A stretch of DNA of 57,105 bases, from the NCBI GenBank assembly GCA_016185525.1, contig JACPNK010000004.1, positions 17,712-74,816 of the forward strand, given 5' to 3'. Shown piece by piece: positions 14,858-23,101 of this stretch. The DNA is from Candidatus Yanofskyibacteriota bacterium. Lineage in GTDB: Bacteria > Patescibacteriota > Minisyncoccia > 2-02-FULL-40-12 > IGHO2-12-FULL-4. Positions within the stretch are counted from its first letter, which is position 1; the number at the start of each line of letters is the position of its first letter. The translations under genes were made by a program, and so were the position numbers. Under the pieces are notes generated by a model. That model was not told the DNA's origin, did no database searches, and was given only the letters and a program-made list of their open reading frames with translations.

Positions 14858-17800
14858 ATGTCATCTCGCTTCACACATCTCCACACTCACTCTCATTACT
14901 CTCTCTTAGATGGACTCTCAAAGGTTGGGGAATTAGTTAAGAAAGCGAAAGAAACGGGAATGGACTCTATGGCAATCACCGACCACGGGGCGCTTTATGG
15001 CGCCATAGAATTTTATCAAAAGGCAAAAAAAACTGGAGTTAAACCAATAATAGGATGTGAGATGTATGTTACCGAAGACATGCGCAACAAACAGCCCTCA
15101 AGCGACAGAAGAGACTATTTCCACTTAGTGCTTTTGGCCAAAAACAACACTGGCTACCAAAATTTAATCAAACTTGTCACCGCTTCTCACCTTGAAGGCT
15201 TCTACTACAAGCCCCGCATAGACAAAAACCTTCTCCGCCAGCACAGCGAGGGACTGATCGCTCTTTCCGCCTGCCTAGGCGGAGAGCTGTCCCGAGCCAT
15301 ACTGGCAAACAAATACGACAAAGCCAAAAAAATCGCTTCGGAGTATTCGGAAATTTTCGGACCGGAAAACTATTATATTGAAATCCAGCAGCACGAGAAT
15401 ACTCCAGAACAAAAAACGGTTACCCCGCAGTTGGTGAAATTAGCGAAAGAACTCGGCCTGCCTTTGGTAGCCACCCAAGACTCGCACTATCTGAACAAAG
15501 AAGACGCTCACGCCCACGATGTTCTGCTGGCCGTGCAGACCGGCAACAAACTTGACGACCAAGACCGCCTGACCATGCGCCATGACAACTTCTCTTTGTG
15601 TACTCCCGAAGAAATGGCCGAAAAATTTAAAGAGTGGCCGGAGGCGATTGCAAACACACAAAAAATCTCTGACCAGTGCAACGTGGATCTTACTCTGGGT
15701 AAATTTATCTTTCCCGATTTCGCTCTTGAACCGGGAAAAACTGCTGACAAAATGCTTGACGAGCTGACTCTGAAAGGAATATTGGAAAAAGGCTTGAATA
15801 ATAGGCCTGAAGTTCAAGAAAGAAGACGCTATGAACTTGATATCATCAAAAGCAAAAATTACGCGCCGTATTTTCTCGTAGTCGCCGATTTGCTCCGTTT
15901 TGCCCACGAGTCAAAAATTTACACCACAGTCCGCGGTTCAGTCGCTGGCTCCCTTGTCGCCTATCTTTCGGGAATTACCAATGTAAATCCTCTTGATTTT
16001 CAACTTCCTTTTGAAAGATTTCTCAACCCATACCGGCCGTCAGCGCCCGATATTGATATGGATTTTGCCGACAACCGGCGGCAAGAAGTTATTGAATACG
16101 CCAAGAAAAAATACGGCGCTGACAAAGTCGCCCAAATCGGCACATTTGGCACCATGTTAGCTCGCGGAGCAGTGCGCGACGTAGCCCGAGCGCTCGGCAA
16201 ACCTTATGACGTCGGCGACCGGATCGCCAAACTTATTCCCATGGGCTCACAGGGTTTTCCCATGACTATAAAACATGCCATGGAAATTGAGCAAGAACTT
16301 AGAAAGATTTACGAAACAAACACAGAGGCCAGAGAAATATTAGATATTGCTAAAAAACTGGAAGGCACAGTTCGCCACGTATCAGTCCATGCCGCAGGCG
16401 TAGTCATAGCTCCCAAACCGCTGACCGATTACGTGCCGATACAATTTGACCCCAAAGGTGAAGACAACCTCATTACTCAATATGACATGTATACCGTCGG
16501 CGAAGACGGCGTCGGACTGACTAAACTTGATTTTTTGGGCATCCGAAATTTGGCCATTTTAGAAAATGCTGTACGGCTGGTTGAAGAACATCAAAACGTT
16601 AAAATTGATATTGAAAAAATTCCGCTTGACGACAAAAAAACATTCGCCATGCTTGCCAAAGGCGAGACCGAAGGCCTTTTTCAATTAAACGGCGACGGTA
16701 TGACCAAGCACATTATGGACTTAAAGCCGACGACCATACACGACATCAACGCCATGGTCGCTCTTTATCGTCCCGGACCTATAAACAACATCACAGAATA
16801 CATCGCCCGCAAGCAAGGACGAAGCAAGATTACATATTTTCACCCTAAAGCAGAAAAATTCCTTGCCAAATCATATGGTATCTTGGTTTACCAAGAAGAT
16901 CTGTTGTTTACTGCTTTGGAACTGGCCGGCTACAATTGGGAGTCAGTTGATAAGTTCAGAAAAGCGGTTGGCAAAAAAATTCCGGTTGAAATGGCTAAAC
17001 AGCACGAAATTTTTGTTGAAGGCTGCCAAAAACACAGCGCTATGAGCAAACAGCAAGCAGAACAAATATGGAATCTTTTTGAGCCGTTTCAGGGTTACGG
17101 CTTCAACAAAGCCCATGCCGCCTGTTACGGCCGAGTGGCTTACCAAACCGCCTATATGAAGGCTAATTTTCCAGCAGAATATATGTGCGCCGTTCTGACA
17201 GCAGAAGCCGGTGATACTGAAAAAATAGCCGAAGTCATTGATGAGTGCCAGCACATGAATATCCCGGTTTTACCGCCAGACATTAACAGCTCTTTCAAAG
17301 ACTTCACGGTTTTAAAACAAGCAGATGGCGACCAGATTAGATTTGGCCTCCTGACAATAAAAAATCTTGGCGAAGGAATCGCTGAAGCAATCATTGCTGA
17401 AAGAAAAACAGGCGGACCCTTCAAAACTATAGACGAACTGGTGCGCAGAGTAAAAAACAAAGACCTCAACAAAAAATCTCTGGAAAGTCTTATCAAGTGT
17501 GGGGCATTGGACAATTTGGGCGAAAGAAATTTATTTTTAAACAACGTTGACCAGCTTCTAGCTTACGCCCGAGACAGCCAGAAACAGCATGCCAGCGGAC
17601 AAACCAGCCTTTTTGGCGACCAGCTGAACGTTCCCCTGCCTCCGTTGCGTCTATCGTCCGCCAGCCCAGCCTCTTCAGCTGAAAAGTTGGTCTGGGAAAA
17701 AGAATTGCTTGGACTTTTCGTTTCCGGCCATCCGTTAAGAAACTACCAAACACAGCTGGCCTTAGAACAAGGCCTGACGGCAATCAGGGATATTGTAGAG

Positions 17801-18106
17801 GCAGTTCACCCCGTCAAATCCGGTCAGACCGGAACTGCAAAGCAGTTATTTGACGGGGTAAAAATCGGCGGCATAGTAACTAAAGTCCAAAAAATCGTAA
17901 CCAAAACCGGCAAGCCCATGCTTTTCTCATGGCTGGAAGATCTGACTTCAAAAATTGAAGTTGTTGTTTTCCCCGGTGTACTAGAAAAAAATCCCGCCGC
18001 TTGGCAGGAAAATTCCGTACTTGTAGTAAAAGGCAAAATCAACGAGCGAGACGGCTCCCCGAAAATTTTGTGTGACGAAGTCAAACTTTTAACATCACTT
18101 GCGTAA
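14858..18106 (+). CDS. dnaE: DNA polymerase III alpha subunit
   Basis: 1082 residues, replicative C-family polymerase. The N-terminal PHP domain has HTHSHYSLLDG and ITDHGALYG. The palm carries PDIDMDFADNRR (catalytic Asp pair) and GTFGTMLARGAVRDVARALG. Thumb and fingers follow (RPGPINNITEYIARK, LVYQEDLLFTALELAGY, FNKAHAACYG). The C-terminal ~100 residues are an OB-fold (GGIVTKVQKIVTKTGKPM). This is slightly shorter than E. coli DnaE because the tau-binding tail is reduced. It is convergent with the next gene, overlapping its end by 26 bases. Confidence 0.97.
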   Translation: MSSRFTHLHTHSHYSLLDGLSKVGELVKKAKETGMDSMAITDHGALYGAIEFYQKAKKTGVKPIIGCEMYVTEDMRNKQPSSDRRDYFHLVLLAKNNTGYQNLIKLVTASHLEGFYYKPRIDKNLLRQHSEGLIALSACLGGELSRAILANKYDKAKKIASEYSEIFGPENYYIEIQQHENTPEQKTVTPQLVKLAKELGLPLVATQDSHYLNKEDAHAHDVLLAVQTGNKLDDQDRLTMRHDNFSLCTPEEMAEKFKEWPEAIANTQKISDQCNVDLTLGKFIFPDFALEPGKTADKMLDELTLKGILEKGLNNRPEVQERRRYELDIIKSKNYAPYFLVVADLLRFAHESKIYTTVRGSVAGSLVAYLSGITNVNPLDFQLPFERFLNPYRPSAPDIDMDFADNRRQEVIEYAKKKYGADKVAQIGTFGTMLARGAVRDVARALGKPYDVGDRIAKLIPMGSQGFPMTIKHAMEIEQELRKIYETNTEAREILDIAKKLEGTVRHVSVHAAGVVIAPKPLTDYVPIQFDPKGEDNLITQYDMYTVGEDGVGLTKLDFLGIRNLAILENAVRLVEEHQNVKIDIEKIPLDDKKTFAMLAKGETEGLFQLNGDGMTKHIMDLKPTTIHDINAMVALYRPGPINNITEYIARKQGRSKITYFHPKAEKFLAKSYGILVYQEDLLFTALELAGYNWESVDKFRKAVGKKIPVEMAKQHEIFVEGCQKHSAMSKQQAEQIWNLFEPFQGYGFNKAHAACYGRVAYQTAYMKANFPAEYMCAVLTAEAGDTEKIAEVIDECQHMNIPVLPPDINSSFKDFTVLKQADGDQIRFGLLTIKNLGEGIAEAIIAERKTGGPFKTIDELVRRVKNKDLNKKSLESLIKCGALDNLGERNLFLNNVDQLLAYARDSQKQHASGQTSLFGDQLNVPLPPLRLSSASPASSAEKLVWEKELLGLFVSGHPLRNYQTQLALEQGLTAIRDIVEAVHPVKSGQTGTAKQLFDGVKIGGIVTKVQKIVTKTGKPMLFSWLEDLTSKIEVVVFPGVLEKNPAAWQENSVLVVKGKINERDGSPKILCDEVKLLTSLA

Positions 18107-18512
18107 CTTCTTTTTCCGGCGTAAGCGCCCACACCTCCAGTCCCTTCAAGAGAAGCTGTAAACTTTCCTCACTGTAATTACTAAGAATAAACAAAGACTT
18201 TTGTTTGTCTCTTGCTCTTTCAAAATCTCTTACACTGCCTTTTGAATCTTCCCAGCCCGGAAGAACAATTATTCCGTCGCAAACTCTATCATATACAACA
18301 TCGTCTAAGGCGTAGTAATAATCCTCGCTCGCATTAGCCAGCTTCTCAAAGTTGGCTGTGTGATTGTGGAGACAAAAGAAACCTACCAGTTTTGAATCGG
18401 AAAAATAATTTGCAATTCTAATTGCAACATACAGCGCGTTAGCAATGTTGTGGTCAATAAGCCGTCTATTGCCGCCGCTAAAGTAAGGCCCGACAATCCC
18501 AACAACACGCAT
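18081..18512 (-). CDS. DUF4406-like / nucleoside 2-deoxyribosyltransferase-fold protein
   Basis: 143 residues from ATG 18512, chosen because AAAGGAGAACTCA lies just upstream; the frame is open for 20 more codons. The start VGIVGPYFSGGN, the middle DDVVYDRVCDGIIVLPGWEDSKGSVRDFERAR, and a final FILSNY match the DUF4406 / deoxyribosyltransferase-like Rossmann fold (GPY, LPGW-S-G--E). Members are common in phages and accessory regions; activity not assured. The 3' end overlaps dnaE in the convergent direction. Confidence 0.7.
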   Translation of the reverse strand: MRVVGIVGPYFSGGNRRLIDHNIANALYVAIRIANYFSDSKLVGFFCLHNHTANFEKLANASEDYYYALDDVVYDRVCDGIIVLPGWEDSKGSVRDFERARDKQKSLFILSNYSEESLQLLLKGLEVWALTPEKEVTQVMLKV

Positions 18513-18555
18513 TGAGTTCTCCTTTTGAAAAACAACTAAACGTCTTTTACCACAT

Positions 18556-18584
18556 TTGAAACCAAAACTCAATTTTGATATGAT
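18556..18584 (+). promoter_or_regulatory. Promoter of thrS
   Basis: TTGAAA (18556-18561), 17-base spacer, TATGAT (18579-18584). Transcription would begin near 18591, just ahead of the structured leader. Confidence 0.55.
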
Positions 18585-18597
18585 TTCTCATATTAAG

Positions 18598-18780
18598 AAG
18601 TGTAGCAGATACAGCCTTTGAGGTCACTGTGAGCTCGCGGTTGGCTCGGTTGGAAGGAGTATAATGTTTCTTTAACTCCTTCCACAACCCGAGCGAACAG
18701 TGAGTGAGTCTGCCGCCTGCCTGCCGGCAGGCAGGCTGGAATCAGCGAAAGTACCGAAAAGGCTGTATCTGCGAAGCTTC
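18598..18780 (+). ncRNA. Structured multi-stem element forming the thrS 5' leader (element A)
   Basis: Outer stem GCAGATACAGCCTTT / AAAGGCTGTATCTGC (15 bp, exact) encloses two domains. Domain 2 pairs TCACTGT with ACAGTGA, then CTCG with CGAG and GGTT with AACC, then GGAAGGAGT with ACTCCTTCC around the loop ATAATGTTTCTTTA. Domain 3 is the perfect palindrome GCCTGCCTGCCGGCAGGCAGGC interrupted at its centre. It fills the whole space between promoter and ATG. No T-box sequence or terminator is present. A second copy of the architecture lies at 28580-28735. Confidence 0.7.
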
Positions 18781-18785
18781 AGATT

Positions 18786-20591
18786 ATGGACGATAAAATA
18801 AACAAAATTCGCCACTCTTTAGCTCATGTCATGGCCGCCGCGGTGCAGGAAATTTATCCTGATGTAAAATTTGGCATTGGCCCTGTCATTGAAAACGGCT
18901 TTTTTTATGATTTTGATTTTCCCTCTCAAGAAGGCAACAAGACACAGTTAGCCGCCGACATTCTGCCGGAAGCAGAAAAAAGGATGAGAAGTATTATCAA
19001 AAATAACCTGCCGATTGAGCAAGTATTTTTAGATATTGATAAAGCTGAAAAAGACGCAAAGATTCAAGGACAGATTTACAAAGCCGAATTGCTTGAAGAA
19101 ATCAGAAAAGGCGAACGCCCAAGTGCAGAATCTGATACCGAAAAAACAAAAGATGGAAAAATTAGTTTTTATAAAATCGGCAACTTCATAGATCTCTGCA
19201 AAGGCCCTCACGTCAAAAACACCAAAGATCTGCCCGCTGACGGCTTCAAACTGACTCGCCTTGCCGGCGCTTATTGGAAAGGAGACTCCTCAAAACCGCA
19301 AATGCAAAGAATTTACGGAGTCGCTTTTAGCTCTAAAAAAGAACTGGAAAGTTATCTGGAACTTCAAAAAGAAGTAGAAAAAAGAGACCACAGAAAGTTG
19401 GGCGCGGAACTGGATTTGTTTGTTTTTTCGGATCTAGTCGGTAGCGGCCTGCCACTCTGGACCCCCAAAGGTACTTTACTAAGAGACGCTCTAGATAATT
19501 TTGTCTGGGAACTTCGCAAAAAACACGGCTATGAAAGAGTTGACATACCCCACATCACCAAAAAAGACCTCTACGAAAAAAGCGGGCATTGGGAAAAATT
19601 CAAAGATGAGCTGTTTAAGATTACTACCAGAGAAGGTCATCTTTTTACAATGAAGCCCATGAACTGCCCGCATCATGCTCAAATTTATGCCCGTAAAACA
19701 TTCAGCTACCGCGAACTGCCCCAACGCTACGCCTCAACCACTAAAGTTTACCGAGACGAACAAACCGGGGAGCTGGCCGGCCTTTCCAGAGTCAGAGCCA
19801 TAACACAAGATGACGCTCACGTTTTCTGCCGCTATCCTCAAGTTAAAGAAGAGATTCTGAAAATTTGGGAGATTGTAAAAGAATTTTATGAAGCCGCCAG
19901 TTTTAAGTTAGAAATTCGGCTGTCTTTGCATGACCCCAAACATATGGAAAAATATTTAGGCAATGAACAAACTTGGGAAAAAGCCGAAAACCAACTTAGA
20001 GAAATTACAAAAGAAAAAAAAGCCAAAGCCGTTGAGTCTGTTGGCGAAGCGGCTTTTTATGGGCCCAAAATTGATTTTATGGCGAAAGATTCAATCGGCC
20101 GAGAGTGGCAAGTCGCCACAATCCAGCTTGACATGAACCTACCGGAGCGTTTTGACTTAACTTGTGTCAACGAAAAAGGAGAAAAAGAAAGAATCGTTAT
20201 GATCCACGCCGCCATAATGGGTTCCATAGAAAGATATCTATCAATTTTAATTGAACATTATGCCGGCGCTTTCCCCGTTTGGCTTGCCCCAGTCCAAGCA
20301 ATTGTTGTACCGATTTCTGACAAATCAACTTCCTACGGACAAAGCGTCTACGAAAGACTGGTTAAAGAGAACCTAAGAGTAGAAATTGACTCTCGAAGCG
20401 AATCTGTCGGCAAAAAAATAAGAGAGGCTGAAATGCAAAAAATTCCATACATTTTGATTGTGGGCGAAAAAGAGCAAAAAGCCAAGTCGGTTGCCGTAAG
20501 ACAAAGAGGGAAAGGAGACACCGGCTTAGTGAAAATAGAAAAATTCGTAGAAAAAATAGCCAAAGAGATAAAAGAAAAAAAGAGCTCCTAA
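18786..20591 (+). CDS. thrS: Threonine--tRNA ligase
   Basis: 601 residues. The protein begins directly at the editing domain (HSLAHVMAAAV, with CKGPHV completing the zinc/editing site), so the ~60-residue N-terminal TGS domain of typical ThrRS is absent. The class II core has motif 2 (YRDEQTGELAGLSRVRAITQDDAHVF) and motif 3 (near IMGSIERYLSIL). The C-terminal anticodon-binding domain spans ~500-601. It attaches Thr to tRNA-Thr. The long structured leader suggests post-transcriptional control, but ATG 18786 has no visible Shine-Dalgarno sequence. Confidence 0.96.
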   Translation: MDDKINKIRHSLAHVMAAAVQEIYPDVKFGIGPVIENGFFYDFDFPSQEGNKTQLAADILPEAEKRMRSIIKNNLPIEQVFLDIDKAEKDAKIQGQIYKAELLEEIRKGERPSAESDTEKTKDGKISFYKIGNFIDLCKGPHVKNTKDLPADGFKLTRLAGAYWKGDSSKPQMQRIYGVAFSSKKELESYLELQKEVEKRDHRKLGAELDLFVFSDLVGSGLPLWTPKGTLLRDALDNFVWELRKKHGYERVDIPHITKKDLYEKSGHWEKFKDELFKITTREGHLFTMKPMNCPHHAQIYARKTFSYRELPQRYASTTKVYRDEQTGELAGLSRVRAITQDDAHVFCRYPQVKEEILKIWEIVKEFYEAASFKLEIRLSLHDPKHMEKYLGNEQTWEKAENQLREITKEKKAKAVESVGEAAFYGPKIDFMAKDSIGREWQVATIQLDMNLPERFDLTCVNEKGEKERIVMIHAAIMGSIERYLSILIEHYAGAFPVWLAPVQAIVVPISDKSTSYGQSVYERLVKENLRVEIDSRSESVGKKIREAEMQKIPYILIVGEKEQKAKSVAVRQRGKGDTGLVKIEKFVEKIAKEIKEKKSS

Positions 20592-20621
20592 AAAGCCCTC
20601 TCTCGCTTGGCTACTATTTTG

Positions 20622-21164
20622 TCAGTAACCAAGCAAAGAAAATATTTTGTTCCACCCCCAAACAATTACTGCCACATGAAGTATGTCGCTGAAGATAAGA
20701 GTATAAATACCTCCTCTCCAACCGATAGAATCGCAAAAAATAAGACAGAGAGTTCTCAATGCCGGCAGAGGTTCCGCTCCTAAACCAAAAACTGCCAAAT
20801 GGCCGTATCTTTTAACCCATTTGATAAGTCTGTTATTCGGGTCGGTTGCTTTTGAAAAACTTTTTGCAAATTTTACAATAAGATTCCACTGGCCGGAAAT
20901 TTTTAAGACTTGATGGGTTTTTTTGCCTAATTTAATCGCCTCTTGCATTTTAGCATTTTCTTCAATAATTTCCGGTATGGCTTTCCGCCTGAACCAATGC
21001 CAGAAAGCCCACCAGCCCAACATTCCAACCAAAGCCGTCGGTAAAAGTACAAAAAATATTTTCCACGGCCCCACGCCTAACCATCTCAACACCGGACACC
21101 AAACATCAACATTTAAAGCCGCTAAAACCAAGGCTCCCTTAAATTGCCAGTGTCGTTTAAACAA
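20622..21164 (-). CDS. Uncharacterised membrane protein
   Basis: 180 residues from TTG 21164, the only start after an upstream in-frame stop. Two or three membrane spans lie at ~35-58, ~125-148 and ~155-175. The C-terminal part (GHLAVFGLGAEPLPALRTLCLIF) resembles small-multidrug/DedA-like membrane proteins only vaguely. Convergent with thrS. Function unknown. Confidence 0.6.
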   Translation of the reverse strand: MFKRHWQFKGALVLAALNVDVWCPVLRWLGVGPWKIFFVLLPTALVGMLGWWAFWHWFRRKAIPEIIEENAKMQEAIKLGKKTHQVLKISGQWNLIVKFAKSFSKATDPNNRLIKWVKRYGHLAVFGLGAEPLPALRTLCLIFCDSIGWRGGIYTLIFSDILHVAVIVWGWNKIFSLLGY

Positions 21165-21251
21165 AAACTTTACGGGAACAAGCGTTCGGTGTCATATTTC
21201 CCGCCTCCTCGCTTTTCAAATTGCTGTGTTTGTTTTAGATTATGAAAAAAT

Positions 21252-22166
21252 ATGCAAAAAAGCAATCCGCCGGCTGGCGAACCCAAACTTGTGGTTATTC
21301 TCGGACCAACTGCTTCCGGTAAGACATCTTTGTCTTTAAAATTGGCTAAAAAATTTAACGGCGAAATCGTATCAGCCGACTCAAGAGCGATTTATAAAGG
21401 GTTAAACATCGGTTCAGCCAAACCGACCAAAAAAGAAATGGCTGGTATTCCCCACCACTTGATTGATGTTGTGCCGCCTAACAAAACCCTAACTCTTGCC
21501 CAATACAAAAAACTTGCCCTCGCCCAAATTCGTTACATCGCAAGTCACGAGAGGGTGCCTTTTTTGGTTGGCGGGACAGCTTTGTATATTTATTCCGTCA
21601 TAGATAACTGGCTGATTCCTGAAGTTTCACCAAACAAAAAACTTCGCGCCAAATTAGAAAAACTGTCCGCCGAAAAATTGTATGAAAAGTTAGTCAAAAA
21701 AGACCCGGAAGCCAAAAAATTTGTTGACCCCAAAAACAAGCGGCGCATAGTCCGCGCTTTGGAAGTCATTGCCGCCACCGGCAAGCCTTTTTCCCAACAA
21801 AGAGAAAAAGGGCCAAAGCTTTTTGACGTCCTTATTTTGGGAATTAAAAAGTCTCCTAAAGAAACTAAAAAAATAATCGTCAAACGCACCAGACAAATGT
21901 TAAAAGCCGGACTGGTTGCAGAAGTTAAAAATTTGCTAAAAAAGGGTTACTCTCCCAAATCTCCCGCTCTTTCTGGCATCCACTATAAAGAAATTATTGA
22001 ATACCTAAATAAAAAAATATCCCTGCCTGAAGCCGTCTCTCTAATAAACAAAAACGATGAACAACTTGTTCGTCGCCAAATGCAATGGTTTAAAAAAGAC
22101 TCAAGAATCAGGTGGATAAAAAGTCAAAAAGAAGCAGAAAAATTAGTTAAAACTTTTCTCAAGTAG
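21252..22166 (+). CDS. miaA: tRNA dimethylallyltransferase
   Basis: 304 residues. P-loop GPTASGKT (18-25), SADSRAIYKGLNIGSAKPT and GGTALYI are MiaA signatures. It adds an isopentenyl group to A37 of tRNAs reading UNN codons. Full length for the family. It stands alone and is divergent from the membrane protein at 20622. Confidence 0.96.
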   Translation: MQKSNPPAGEPKLVVILGPTASGKTSLSLKLAKKFNGEIVSADSRAIYKGLNIGSAKPTKKEMAGIPHHLIDVVPPNKTLTLAQYKKLALAQIRYIASHERVPFLVGGTALYIYSVIDNWLIPEVSPNKKLRAKLEKLSAEKLYEKLVKKDPEAKKFVDPKNKRRIVRALEVIAATGKPFSQQREKGPKLFDVLILGIKKSPKETKKIIVKRTRQMLKAGLVAEVKNLLKKGYSPKSPALSGIHYKEIIEYLNKKISLPEAVSLINKNDEQLVRRQMQWFKKDSRIRWIKSQKEAEKLVKTFLK

Positions 22167-22275
22167 TTCCTGCACTATCTGCGTAATACGTGCCTGGAAT
22201 TCGGCCGCCGAAGTCCTTGAACTCCGACAGATTCGCCTAGTATCCATAAACAATTTACAAGAAATTATTATAAAA

Positions 22276-22312
22276 GAAAAGTCCGCACGGTAAACCGTGC
22301 GGACAAAAAACC
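22276..22312 (-). terminator. Terminator of the CPR-conserved gene at 22334
   Basis: GTCCGCACGGT-tt-ACCGTGCGGAC followed by TTTTCTTTTAT on the minus strand. The space 22167-22275 beyond it holds a weak 34-codon minus-strand frame (ATG near 22247) that runs into the miaA 3' end; I do not call it. Confidence 0.75.
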
Positions 22313-22333
22313 AAGATTCTGAGAATCCTAGTC

Positions 22334-22939
22334 TCAAAAACACTTGCGAAAGAAGACCTGGAAGTCACCGCACCACCGGCGCGGATGGCCGAGTGGATCG
22401 GCATTGAAGCTCCAACCAAAGCCGCTCCGTAACACAAGCACCAGCCAGAGGTTGCCATTCACGCCATAGGACAGAAAAAAATTGCCCCAACCGTTAATGA
22501 GCAGACCGGAGTGGCCGCCGGCTTCGTGTATACGGACCAGCTGATAAATCTGGCCCGTCTTAACGACTCGCCTTTCTCTCGGAATCGCTCCTGCGATCTC
22601 AAGAGCGTCGGCCTGTCGCTGAAGACGGCTAACTGTGAGCTCGGCTTCCGGGATATTCTCCTCGACGATACCTCCGAACTGCTCCTGGAAGTTTTTGCCG
22701 AGAAAAGCTACCCTTATGCCGTCTCGGTTGGTTCCGGTACGACCGAGGACTTCAGAAGCGACAAAACGTTTGATAGCCGGGACTCGCACTGTGATAACAT
22801 GTGCGAGTAGGGTCGAAACAACCCCCTTCAGCCACAGCTTGAACTCGTCAAACCGAGCTCGACCATTCTCGCCAGAGCACTGGTCATAGAGTTCTCCGAG
22901 CGGTCCCTTCATTTCTGCAATAGAGACTTCATTTTTCAT
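22334..22939 (-). CDS. CPR-conserved protein of unknown function
   Basis: 201 residues; ATG 22939 follows GAAAGGAGATTGTT. The N-terminal half (MKGPLGELYDQCSGENGRARFDEFKLWLK, ITVRVPAIKRFVA) resembles an uncharacterised family I associate with Patescibacteria; the C-terminal half contains GGHSGLLINGWGNFFLSYGVNGNLW and looks like a small beta domain. It has no membrane segment. Strong own promoter (23072-23101), a hairpin in the leader (22982-23036) and a strong terminator, so it is an independent, probably well-expressed unit. Confidence 0.7.
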   Translation of the reverse strand: MKNEVSIAEMKGPLGELYDQCSGENGRARFDEFKLWLKGVVSTLLAHVITVRVPAIKRFVASEVLGRTGTNRDGIRVAFLGKNFQEQFGGIVEENIPEAELTVSRLQRQADALEIAGAIPRERRVVKTGQIYQLVRIHEAGGHSGLLINGWGNFFLSYGVNGNLWLVLVLRSGFGWSFNADPLGHPRRWCGDFQVFFRKCF

Positions 22940-22981
22940 AACAATCTCCTTTCAAGATTGGCTAGCGGACCACCGGTATGG

Positions 22982-23036
22982 CAGTCATAGCTATAAATCC
23001 CCAATTTAAATTAGAAACTTATAGCTATGACTGCTT
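22982..23036 (-). promoter_or_regulatory. Long hairpin in the 5' leader of the CPR-conserved gene
   Basis: GCAGTCATAGCTATAA and TTATAGCTATGACTGC form a 16-bp perfect stem with a ~22-base A/T-rich loop, between the promoter and the ribosome binding site. There is no T run, so it is not a terminator. Confidence 0.65.
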
Positions 23037-23071
23037 ACAGTAAAGATTAAAGAACAGTAGACATGGTTTTA

Positions 23072-23101
23072 ATTATATCATAAACCAAATAATTCTGTCA
23101 A
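23072..23101 (-). promoter_or_regulatory. Promoter of the CPR-conserved gene, inside the gatB 3' end
   Basis: TTGACA (23101-23096), 18-base spacer, TATAAT (23077-23072): both hexamers match consensus. Confidence 0.8.

Noticed and set aside
18598-18785. T-box riboswitch for thrS
   Set aside because: No AGGGTGGNACCGCG-type T-box sequence, no specifier loop that I can place, and no terminator/antiterminator pair. A related structure occurs between secE and nusG, where a T-box makes no sense.
22143-22343. Minus-strand ORF of 66 codons after miaA
   Set aside because: It crosses the terminator hairpin at 22276-22312 and is antisense to miaA. A 34-codon inner part has an ATG but no ribosome binding site.
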